Source of the DNA: Enoplosus armatus | Lineage: Eukaryota; Chordata; Actinopteri; Centrarchiformes; Enoplosidae | Assembly: GCF_043641665.1 (NCBI RefSeq) | Contig: NC_092203.1 | Span: 11,984,873-12,048,872 of the forward strand | DNA length: 64,000 nucleotides | Direction: 5' to 3' | Shown: one piece after another, positions 1-10,767 of the stretch | Layout: each line of letters starts with the position of its first letter | How positions within the stretch are numbered: position 1 is the first letter of the stretch | Position numbers and translations under genes: made by a program | Notes under the pieces: model-generated | Seen by the model: the letters and a program-made list of their open reading frames with translations, nothing else | Database searches by the model: none | Told to the model about the DNA's origin: nothing

Positions 1-2383
1 GAAAGCAGTTGCTGGTTGCAGCCCTGATGATCACCTCCAGGTTTCTCAGCTTTGTCTCGCTGACGGACTGAACAAAACCACATCCCGTCACCACTAGTTC
101 GTCCTGAAGGTGGCGCTCGAAGAAACGTCATGGAGTCAAGACAATCTAAAGGGTTCATCCTCTGGAGAGCAGGTATCTCTGCTCAGCACTAAATAAAACT
201 TCATCAAAGAATGAGCTGATGCCTCGCTGTGATTGGCTGAGAGGATCTTACCTGCCAGGGGCAGTTTCCATGGCGACACAATGAAGCAGCTGTGTTGAAG
301 TTGTTAGGAAGTCTTCCACAGGGAAACTCCACTGAGGACACAAAGACTTTGTTTGAGCTGGTTTGTGGAACTTCTGGTGTTTTTGGTGGGGGTGTGTGTG
401 GGGGGGGGGGTTCAGACCTTCAGGTAGGCAGCTCCGTCCGTCGGACTGTAGTTTGAATCCCGACATGCAGGAGCAGGTGAAGGTGTGGTAGAACGCCGTA
501 CACAGCTGGTGACAAGCTGTCGGACCTTCAGTCGGACACTCTGAGATTTCTGAAACAGACATGAAATAATGACAAATAATAATTTATTTATCAGTATTAA
601 GTTTCTGAGGACCCCCTGACTGTACCACCAGCTTTGTCCTACAGGCCACGCCCCTCGTTGGAGGCGGGGCTTAGTTGTGGGTGTGGTCAAACCTGCTCTG
701 GTGATTTGTGGCGCGGAGGACGGCTGTCCTCCTTCTCTCAGCTCGTCCAGTGCTCCCAGTTCACAGACTGGTCCGTAGTGGCCGGTGGTGCAGGAGCAGT
801 GGAACCCCCCCACTTTGTCGGTGCAGTTCCCTCCATGGAGGCAGGGGTTGGGCTGACACTGGTCCCCGTCTGCTCTGAGACACAGAGGCGGAGAAATCAG
901 ACAACAACTGGTTTTATACAGTTCTAATAAAGTCTGCAACATTAATGCATCGATAATTATAATCCAGTAATAAGATATATACTATTCTGCATAATGAGTA
1001 CTTTTACTTTGGTGGCATTACTACTTTTACTTTAGTAAAATATCCGAGTACTTCTGGTAACCTATGAAAACCAAGTAAATGATGTCATTTTTAAAACAGA
1101 TTTGCTTTTTATTTTTATTTGTTTATCGCTTACAGCTTCTTTTTGTTTTTACAATATTATATATTTATTTATATTATTATTATATTTCCATATTATATTT
1201 GCTGTAAAAGAAGAAGTAATCGCGTTCAAAAATGTTACAGAAATACAAAAATACTGCGCTGAAGTATTAATGAAAAGAATTGAAGGAAAAAATATAAATC
1301 AGTACTTCAATTAATGACATCACCAACATCAATTTTATTGATCATATAGATTAATATTTCAGGCCATTACACCAACTGCATCTCAGAAATTACCTTTATT
1401 GACCTGTATGTTTTCAACATTTCTAAAACTCCAAAATGAAAAAAGTGTTTTTTCAGGTTTTTATTTTCCTTCCATTAATTACACATTAATTTTAATTATT
1501 GTAAAGTTGAGGTGAAAGAAGACTCACCGTGGTAAACCGTCCAGAAGGCCATCTGTACAGAAACAAACAGAACTGGTTTCCTGCTTCTCCAAATACTTTT
1601 TAACACTAAAATCAACTTGTTCCTAAAGAAACGTCATCATTTCTCTTCATTATCATCAAGTTCTGACCGTCTTGTCGGTGTCTTCGAAGTACTCGCGGGC
1701 CTCCTCGTAGCTGCACAGCTCCTCGTAACACTCCCGCTCCAGGTTCCCCTGCAGGATCTCCTCCAACAGGAACAGGTTGGCCCGCCTGGACCGCAGGAAC
1801 ATGTTGTGGGTCTGAGGAGCCTGAAACACTGAAAACACAAGACCAGCAGGTTTTACAGTGTACATGTATTACTTTCCTGACAACGATTAGTAAATCATAA
1901 ATCATATAAGTCAGTCATTGACTGACAAAGTCGTAATTACAGCATTTTATACGAAGTAAAAGTACCACTTAAACAACGTAAATGTACTCTGGTACAAGTT
2001 ATATTACAATTTATTATCAGGAAATTATATCAAAGTAAAAGTACTCATTACAGAGTAAAATGTCCCTCTATCTGACATTATTAGTTTGCCATACTTGTCA
2101 TAATATTCCCCTAATAACTAATAATTGTTGTTACTAAGTCATGATTACGACATACTGAGTGCAGTACAGGTGAAAAACAGCCAACTTTAACATGATTTGT
2201 TTCGAGCGTTTGACATCTTTTTGGCACAAATAGACCACCGTACAGGCAGCAAGTAAAACCCTGCAGAGGTCAGAGGTCAGAGGTCTTACCTTCTCCTTGG
2301 ATGAGGACCTGAAGGAAACAGGTAAGCAGGTACAGAGACGGAACAGATGCTCGACAACAAGCCGACATGATGCTGACCGCCAT
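1..2383 (-). CDS. proz: Protein Z-like vitamin K-dependent plasma protein (3' end outside window)
   Basis: Secreted Gla-EGF-EGF-pseudoprotease protein; protein Z is a cofactor for inhibition of factor Xa. Exons read on the minus strand: signal 2290-2383, Gla 1668-1828, 25-base exon 1528-1552, EGF1 starting at 869, EGF2 418-549, linker 252-331, and a protease exon from 103 off the window edge. The Gla domain has LLEE spacing (Glu at 7 and 8) as in protein Z, followed by [17 protein letters not shown]1 carries the [12 protein letters not shown] hydroxylation motif. The linker ends in GNCPWQ but has no Arg-Ile-Val-Gly-Gly activation site, as expected for a pseudoprotease. Two oddities: the expected EGF1 donor (755-754) reads GA rather than GT, with an in-frame alternative donor after 693; and only 148 bases separate the linker exon from a protease exon encoding VVTGCGF, so the exons that normally carry His57 and Asp102 are missing. 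It could be a decaying gene. Orthology is inferred from motifs and position next to f10. Confidence 0.72.
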
Positions 2384-2406
2384 GACACTGACTCCACTGC
2401 CACCGG

Positions 2407-2407
<1 letters not shown>

Positions 2408-2449
<42 letters not shown>

Positions 2450-2450
2450 C
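2408..2450. repeat. (CA)n microsatellite
   Basis: An almost pure CA run with one G interruption, lying just upstream of the protein Z-like start codon. It is in the likely promoter or 5' untranslated region of that gene. Confidence 0.95.
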
Positions 2451-4341
2451 TGATGAGTCACAACCGAAACGTGACGTACCTTAAATCTGGAGTCATCTTG
2501 TTAAACAGTTACACTGATTATAAAAATATTAAATGTGTTTTGTTTGAAACTTAATCAAAACTTCAATAGAAATGCAGTCAAATATAAAAGTGAGACGTCA
2601 GTTAGTTTACAGGCTGACTTGCACTGTGATTATAGGTATTTTTAAATATCTTATCTTTTAAAACTGTTTAGTCTTTTCACGGCAGTCAGATTTTCACCTG
2701 CGCAGGTCAGAGCGTTTCTATAAAGAGTTAAAAGTCAAAATAAACAGTTCTCTGTAAACGGTGCGTTCCTACAGTGGACTCTGGCCTGTCCTCTCTTGTG
2801 TCCTCAAACCACACAAAACAAGCAGCCGATCCGACCTCTGAAACTTCAGCATTCAGTAGGTGTGTTTATTTGAGGTAAACAAGGAGGAATTTCATCAGAT
2901 AATGGAAAGAACATGAAGAAAAGTAAAGATGGACGCAGTGCCAGTGGTGTTCTTAAGGTGGCCCTGTAACAAGCCTTTTTCAGGGTTTAAGGACCCAAAA
3001 GTCTTAAAACCCACAAGTTTGAAGCTTTATTTTCTTCTTCCACAATCCCAAATCATTTCCCTGAGCAGCATTTCACCTGCAGTTTCCAGGAAATGTAGAT
3101 ATCCTGATCCTTGTAGTTCCTAACAAGACTGAGAGTCGACAGCCGTGCTAGGAGCTCTCATGCTAACATGCTCACAATCACGATGCTAACATATTGATGT
3201 TAAGCAGGTATAATGTTCATCATCTTTGGCTAACATTAGCTTTGTTTGGGAGACTCCTTCAGTTTCCAACAACTTACATTCTTGAGTAATTAGCTTTCAT
3301 TTTCAGGATTCATTGATTCGTTTTCTCTATAAAATGTGAGAAAATACTAAAATATGAATGTTATAATTTCCCAAAGTGACGTCTTCCAATGTCTTGTTTT
3401 GTTGTTTCCTGAACTTTTCAGTTTGAGTTAAATTTGACGTGTAAAATATTTTAGTTTTAATCACAAACACTTCTGGCATCGGGCTGTTGTAGTGTTTCTT
3501 TATTTGCTTCAGATTCAGCTCAGATAGTCATTTCTGGCAGTGACTAATAAAAAATACATGAAATCGTTTTGTTTACACAAATTTAAAATGTCATTTTATT
3601 TTCAGTTCTTTCTGTACTGAACAGCAAACTATTAAATCAAGCTGCTAATGTTGTTATCTTAGTACATTTTGGTTTCACATTGCAGGTAAGTGAGTGAGTT
3701 TGTGTCGTCGTGGGGTCACTCCACATTTGAGACTTTCTGCTGTCCTCTACCTGTCAAACACCAAACAGCAGACAGACACAGACCAGCTGGTGAACACAGT
3801 GCAGCAGTTAGACGCTAAAGAGTGTGAGAGTGACTTACATTCATCAGGGTGACCACTCCCATTATCATGTTTACAGTTTGTTCTACTGCTTCAAGTGGAC
3901 AAATATATCAATTATCTCAGCTTTAACCAAATAGAAAATATAAAGGACCAAGAATAGAACCCTGAGGAACCCCACAAGTAATTATAAACAATGTCAACGA
4001 GATGATCGTGTTGCTCTGTGTCTGCTGGATGTGGAAGTGGGCAGCTGGTTGCTAACATGTTAGCCACAACTACTTTATGAGCTGATAATATGTCAGATGT
4101 TGTTTTTACAGGTTGTTCTTCTGCCCCCAAGTGGCCAACAAAACGAATTAATGCAGCTTTAAGAATTTCTCTAATGTCTTTAAAACAGAGATACATGTTG
4201 TCAAATTATGACAGTTTCTATTTCTGTGGCTGAAATATGACTTTATAGAAGTCTCAAACATAAAATCAGTGATTACCATGAGAGGCACACAGTGTGGCTG
4301 ATCTCTGCTCAGTGGACTTCAGAAAAATGAAATCTGCTGTC
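2451..4341. other. Intergenic: protein Z-like promoter side and f10 3' flank
   Basis: No gene is seen here. It holds the 5' flank of the protein Z-like gene and the 3' flank of f10 (f10 stops at 4342). Around 3150-3240 there are repeated ATGCTAAC-type words, the signature of a dispersed repeat also present at 19745-20080. Around 3900-4200 there is AT-rich sequence with the look of an old dispersed repeat. No open frame here resembles a known protein. Confidence 0.6.
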
Positions 4342-7300
4342 TTACAGAAACAGCCTCTTGATGGGGCCGCGGTGCCTCTTCACCCTGCTGCCACTCTTTT
4401 CTTTGGGCATCAGCTTATCGATGCCTTCATGGATCCAGCGGATGTACTTGGACACCTGAGTGTAGATGCCGTATTTGCCTTTGCGTGCGCAGCCTTCGCC
4501 CCAGCTCACAATGCCGGTGATAAAATAGGTGCTGTGGTAGCGCGTGACGTGCGGCCCGCCGCTGTCACCTTGGCAGGAGTCCTTGGCTATTGTGTCGTAG
4601 CCGGCGCAGAACATGCGGGCAGAGATGTGCAATTGGGTGGATTCCAAACAGGTGCGCCGATCCACGTAGGGCATGGTGAGGCGCTGCAAGATGGTGGATG
4701 GCTGCCGACCCTCGCCGAGACGACCGAAACCACTGACCATGCCCTCTGGCTGCTTCATCAGGACCTGCAAGAGGAGGTAAGAAATTGAACAGATGTAATA
4801 TTTTGGGAAATATGCTTTTTCGAGTTAAATGAGAAGATCGATACCAGTCTCATGTCTGTACGGTAAATATGGGCAGCCGGTTAGCTTAGCTTAGCATAGA
4901 CTGAAAACAGGGGTAAACAGCTAGCCTGGCTCCGTCCAAAGGTAACAAAATCTCTCGACCAGAACCTCTAAAATTCACTAGTTAACACGTTATATCTTGT
5001 TTGTGTAAACTGTAAAAAACAAGTGTGAAAAAGACAATTTACAGCTGCTGGCTGTAGCTTCATATTTACCGTACAGACATGAGACTGGTATTAATCTTAT
5101 CTAATTCTTGGCGAGAAAGCCAAGAAGCCAAATATGTGTATTTCCCAAAATGTCTAACTATTCTTTCAAATGAGTGAGTTTATGACAAACATATGTTTAA
5201 GCAGGTTGTAAAGTGGTTTGACTGCTTTAAAGGTTCACCTTTTCAGCAAAGTCTGGTTCAGGTATGCAGGCCGGCAGGATGAACCTGGTGAACTTGATGG
5301 GCGTGGCCAATTTGATGAGTGCAATGTCATTGTGATAGGTGTTTGGTCTGTATTTATTGTGGGTGATAATAGTTTCCACATAGTGGGTAGCTTCATTTCC
5401 GTGATCCACCAACACGTCAAACTCACCTGAATGCACAGAAATAATAAGTACTTTAGAACGGCAATTTCTGTATTAACTGCTATGAACAATTACACGGAGT
5501 GATTCAGCTGATGGTAATTGGTTAGTCAGACCTACCGAGCTTGACGTAGATGTAGCGTGATTGGTTCATGCAGTGGGCGGCGGTCAGGATGATGTATTCA
5601 TTGAGGATGGTTCCTCCGCAGAACCCTCGGTCCTCCTCATTCAGGAGGAGAGCCTGCGAGGACGAGACGGGACAAAAAACTGTTAATATTACACAAACAC
5701 AATTATGGACTTCCAAGTGTCCACGTAGAGACAGTAATGGACTCTCAGGTGGGTCCAAGGAAACACCACTTTGCCATGGCTTTCTTTGCCTCTACATCAT
5801 TCGTTATTTTCCTACCTAAGGACGTCTCATCATCGTAAAAAGAAAACAAAAGGTCATGATCCGGTAGGTATGTTGTTGTGTCTCTACCTGCCATGGGCAT
5901 TCTCCTGGTGGACAGTTTTCTCCATTGACGATGCGGGTCATACCCGCCATTTGAGAGGTGAGCGTTTCCTCATAAACCATGTATTCTGACAAAACTCGGC
6001 TACTGTTCTCAGAAAGTGAGGAGGGATGAACAGGGTCCGTCACGTATTTGTGCTCGGTTGAGTTGTCGTTGGTGTTGAGGTCCATCACATTCAACCCAGT
6101 AGCGTTCCCTTCTGTTGCATTCGGCCGCTCATACCTGAAAACAGTCCGGATGTTTTCTGTGATGATGGCGCCACACTTGAAGGTCACTGCAAAAGTTCAT
6201 GTGAAGTTTAGAGATGAGGGCTTGTAAACCAAAATGTTTAATCACTGACAGAACCATGTCATTCGGTCTCATCACTCTTTCTCTTAACTTTCTGGATGAA
6301 AGTATTCTCTACATTAGGCCTCATTCTGTAGTGGGACCAATAAAAGACCATGCAGACTCTTGATTCTCTCTCACCGTTGGAGTTGCAGGATTTGTAATCT
6401 GATGCCAGGAAATATCCGTCAGCACAGGAGCACCAAATGTTTCCTTGGAACACTTTGCAGAAGTGTTCACAGCCGCCGTTTTTGTTCTCACAGAGCTCAG
6501 GAATAACTGAAAAAACATAGGAAACACTGTCAACACCGGGGAGGGGTGTTTCGACTTCCCACCAGGCAGCACAACCCTGCTGCCAGACAAGAACATCAAT
6601 GTCGAAATGATTCTGCACAACCCTGGAATATGTTTCATGTTTTTGAAGTCAGTGTTGCGCAAAATGAGCTCATGGCAGGTATGGTATTATTAAGGTTAGA
6701 GAAGGATCATGGTTACAGTTAACAAACACTAATGGCAATTCTGTGAGGGGATGTGAACTCTGGTCAACCCGACCTCCTTACTCTCTACCTCGCTACATAA
6801 AGGACACACTACTTCCTGCATTGGCACTAATCATGAGGAATCGTCCAGTATGGAAGTAATTCTGAGGGATACTGGGCCTGGGCAGCAGCACCAAAACGCC
6901 TTGACAGACTATCAAATCACGGGAAAGAAATCTTATTTCTGGATTTCAACACAACTGAAAACTCACAGAAACCAAGGTTTCATTCAGTAGATACAGGAGA
7001 CAGAAGTTCTTCTAGAGTTTCACCGAACCTTTACCGAACCATTCCTCCCCCTCAACTAAAAATACGGGATTGTTACGTTATCCAGGAGAGTCGCATGTTT
7101 CTATGCTAAGTAACTTTGAGGATATTGTTTAATTAAAAAGTCGAAATGGGAATACAGAATGGGGAAAAACCCTTCCAGGACCAGCAGCTCCTCAACCCAC
7201 TGTGTCCCTTTAAGACTGTTTACAAAGTGAAAGGACATTCAGCGTTTAAAGGACACGGAGCTTGAACCCGACTGTCCAGAGTGACTGTACCGATTTCACA

Positions 7301-9307
7301 GTTGAAGCCCTGGTACCCGGCCTGGCAGTAGCAGGTGTAGCTCCCGATCGCGTCTTTGCAAAGTCCTCCATGAGCACAGGGCATCGACTCACATGCGTCT
7401 CCATCTGCAGGACAAACAGCAAATTCAATCAGAGGGGTTTTGAAGTGGTGAAAATCAGTACAGTAGTCAGTCAATAGGAGACAGAATTCCAGTACCTGCT
7501 TCCATTGGTACATTTCAGGCTTTGCAAAGATTAGTTTGGGGGTTGGTTACCTTTTAAAATCTTGTTTCTGAAAGGCGTATTCCCTGTTTTTGTTACAGCA
7601 CCTGATATTGCCCCCAAATACCAAAATGTACTTGTAGCACATTTCACTGTGTTAAATTTCAGTGTTTCGAAAAGATTTCTAAATTAGTCTGTTTAGTCAT
7701 TTTGACAACACAGAACAAATGCCTTACCAACGTATTTGACCCAGAATTCATTCTGCAAAAGAAAAACAGAGAATTAAATGTCTCAGAACAACTTAAAATC
7801 TGATCAGTATTTCTCAGTGAAGAAAGTTTTTATAGAAAGCCTCTATGGAGTGTAAGATGCAAATTCTTTGAGTGTTTGGATCTGAAACTCCAATCTGTCT
7901 TATTTATATGTTGGCTCTTGTTTGCTAGCAAGCTTCAGTCAACAAAATAGAACAATAAATAGCTTGAATGCTAACTGTTCCTAAGACCGCTTGTCTTATT
8001 TTTACATTTCTATTTCTACGCTTGTTCAAAAAAGAACTTTGGAATTGTTGGAAGGATTTTTCACTTTTAATGAAGCTAGGCTAGCACCCTGCTTCCAGTC
8101 TGTGTGCTAAACTAGCTTAAGTTAGGCTAAGCTAGGACACACAATCTTGTCATCTGACTCTGTGTAAACAAATGGGGTTTCCCAAAGTTATCTGGGTGAG
8201 TGGTGATGATGGATTTAGTGTGACAGCAGTGTTTTGGTGTAGTTGCAGGAGGTAAATACAGTTTTCTCTTTGTTTTCGAAGATCTCTCGCGCCTCCTCCC
8301 AGCTGCAGCGCTCCTCCATACACTCCCTCTCCATGTTGCCTTGTTTAAGCTCCTCTAAAAAGCTGTTGGCTCGTCTCCGCCGGGTCAGCACCTGACTGGC
8401 TGCCTGGCTGTCCAAGAAGACTGGTGAGAGAACAGAAATGTGGGATGATGGAAACTGGAAGTGCTCAACAAGGATTACGTTTACTTAAAATGTTCAAAAC
8501 CACTTTATTTTGCTTCAGGTTGAGCTGTACTCGGCTAGTTACATTTCTGAGAAACAAGAGAAAAGAAACGGTCTACTTCGAGATGCAAAGTTAGCCATGT
8601 TAGCCACATTAGCATCATGACTCTTGGTCAGTCGGTCCACTTCGGTCCAGACTGAGACATCTCAACAGCTGCTGGATGTGACTGTGATGAGATGTGGTTC
8701 AGACCTTCATGGTCCCCTCAGGATGAACTGTTTTAACTCTGGTGATCCTCTGACTCTTCATCAGCGCCATCATCAGGTCGACATGTTCATGTGTCCAACA
8801 CTTTGGTTTATGACCAAATACCTGCAGAACTGATGACGTTCATCAGCCTCAGCTGGACTTTAATCTTTAAAAGAAAACTTCAAGCTCAGAACAGTTTTAC
8901 TGACTTTCTGGTTCGAAAACAGAAAGAAGACCAATCACAGCCCAGCAAGTGGTTTGTGTGTCCAATGAGATGTAAGAAGGGTTCATGTTGGTGTCTGAGT
9001 GAAGCAAAGCGCTGTCAATCATCAAAAATCAAAAAACTGTTGACATCACGCACATACTAAACACACAAAACAGGACAGGACGGGGTCATGTGTCACCTGC
9101 CAATCAATGCACCCCCCCCGCCACCACCACCACCCAAAACACACACTCAACATGCTTTAACTGCCACCCTGCTTTAACTCCATGGTCTTCCTCACTATCC
9201 TCCTCTTCTTCATCCGTAAAAGTTTGGATGTTTGCGAACGTACCTCCATGAGCAGCGGCCAGGTGGAGCAGCAGGAGGCCGAGGGACAGGCGGTGAAACC
9301 AAAACAT
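4342..9307 (-). CDS. f10: Coagulation factor X precursor
   Basis: Secreted zymogen. Once activated (Xa) it binds factor Va on membranes and converts prothrombin to thrombin. Nine coding exons on the minus strand: 9244-9307 (signal), 8260-8420 (Gla), 7728-7752, 7291-7404 (EGF1), 6375-6506 (EGF2), 5888-6186 (activation), 5536-5653 (His57), 5239-5426 (Asp102), 4342-4764 (Ser195). They sum to 1524 bases, 507 residues. EGF1 has the [12 protein letters not shown] hydroxylation motif. The activation exon is long, with four N-glycosylation sequons, and ends in [10 protein letters not shown]. The triad is intact: [14 protein letters not shown], and [14 protein letters not shown] with Asp189. [14 protein letters not shown] and [19 protein letters not shown] are factor X-specific. 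The C-terminus is basic ([10 protein letters not shown]). Intron 7 contains a palindromic MITE. Identity is firm; human F10 is of similar length (488). Confidence 0.96.
4796..5154. repeat. Palindromic MITE-like element in f10 intron
   Basis: The two ends are inverted copies over roughly 80 bases. The left end begins ATTTTGGGAAATA and contains GATACCAGTCTCATGTCTG; the right end contains CAGACATGAGACTGGTAT and ends TATTTCCCAAAAT. The middle carries GCCGGTTAGCTTAGCTTAGC and CTAGCCTGGCTCCGTCCAAA, words I recognise as a very common spiny-rayed fish dispersed repeat. There is no coding capacity. It lies between the last two f10 exons. Confidence 0.8.
8615..8870 (+). repeat. Dispersed teleost repeat fragment, f10 first intron
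   Basis: The order of words (GTCCACTTCGGTCCAGAC, CATCTCAACAGCTGCTGGAT, TTCATGGTCCCCTCAGGATG, TATGACCAAATACCTGCA, CATCAGCCTCAGCTG) matches that of a second degenerate copy at 19745-20080. I know it as a widespread percomorph interspersed repeat but cannot name the family. It is non-coding. Confidence 0.65.
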
Positions 9308-10767
9308 GGCCCCGGATGGATGGTGAGCTCGGCTGGAAAAACCTCAGTGTGCTGAGTGGAAGTAATGGAGTCTGAATGTGGAGAGAGGGAGAGAGGAGGG
9401 GTGGTAGAGAGAGCAATGACCTGTATGAACGGGGGGGAGGGGGTCGAAATGTTGAAACTGCACTGATCGGACTGGGCGGGGCTTATTGTGGCACCCAGAC
9501 TTCCTGCTGAGACACTGGAGTCAAATACAAGTCCCAGAGTGCATTGCTGGAAAACAACATCCAATCAGAAAGCTTGAGACTCTGTTACCGTGCGGCTGAT
9601 GGCGGGATTCGTCTTTATTTTGAAACTCACCTATGAACTGCGATCAGACTCTACAGTTGTTACGTTTACAAACTTATTGAGTAAATCTCTGAAATTAAAT
9701 GTGAATTACCTTCATGTGAATAAAGTACCTTTACTCAAGTACTGTACTTAAGTAGGAACTTGAGGTATCTGTACTTGAGTATTTCCATTTCATGACACTT
9801 CTACTGCACCACATGGTTGTTTTCTGGGGTGTTTCATCGTCTCCTCCACAAAGTCTGCTCATCCAGAGGGAGTCCACATTTCTGGACTGACGGAGACCGA
9901 CAGCACTGGATGGAAACAAGCATTCATTCACACTTTCTTTTGCAGAGTTTCTTAAGTTGGTTGGACTCTCACAGGATCTCACACACACGTTTACCTTCCT
10001 TGTACATGTCTGTACGAGGGCAGCGCTTCACTTCCAGCTGAAGAGAGACGGGAGGGGAGGAGGGGGAGACGTTCACAGTAAATGAGGGTTTTTAAACACT
10101 GACTCAACAACGACTGAGTCAGCTCCTGTTTTACTGCTAAACGTGTTCTTCCAAGCCAATCGACTCCCGAGCTGGAGGGGTGGGGGTGGGGGGCTGATCA
10201 ATATTTACTCTGCCAACTGAAACATTGATCAGCTGCTCAAACTCAAGTATTTAGTATTCAGACATTTTACTAAAGTAAAAGTAGCGATACCACTATATAA
10301 AAAGTAAAAGTCCTACATTCAAAATGTTCTCAGCAAAATAAAGTAAAAATATCAAAATAACAATAAAAATCAAAATAACACAAAGTTGTTGAAGCAGGAG
10401 ACGACTTTTGTTTGTACAACTTCTTGTTAAAAAATGTATAATTATAAATCCTGACAGCTTGTTTTCCTACGCTGTAACTTGGTGTTCAGTGTAACTAAGA
10501 TCTGGTTTTTCACATTAAGAGTGTATTAAGTGTTAAAATGTTCTCACCGATCGCAAATCAGTCACTGCTTTTCAATCAGCAACATTTATTCAGCATCTCG
10601 ACTTTACAGATTTCTTTTATAGTGAACGAGACCTAAAACACACAAACTTGACAGAACAAAGTATAAACCCACAAATTTTTTACATCACGATCATGATCAT
10701 GTTTCACGATGACGTAAAGAATCAGAACATGCAATCAGAATAGTTGGTTCCTAAAAATCATCTTTTA
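9308..10767. other. Intergenic between f7i-like 3' end and f10 start
   Basis: This holds the f10 promoter side (9308 onward) and the 3' flank of the f7i-like gene. Degenerate copies of a dispersed repeat rich in AGTAAAAGTAC words occur at about 9720-9790 and 10235-10350. No gene-like open frame was found. Confidence 0.6.

Noticed and set aside
104..150. A run reading RFFERHL just upstream of the protein Z-like protease exon, resembling a protease sequence
   Set aside because: It lies in the intron before a good acceptor and is preceded by in-frame stops; the exon boundary matches that of f10, so the likeness is probably chance.
1102..1314. Seventy-codon open frame in the protein Z-like gene intron
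   Set aside because: AT-rich and hydrophobic by composition, no splice or family support.
4294..4788. Open frame of 164 codons on the plus strand over the last f10 exon
   Set aside because: It is the antisense of a GC-rich protease exon. Similar antisense frames occur over the f7i-like (10783-11433) and f7 (16204-16731) exons, and none resembles a protein.
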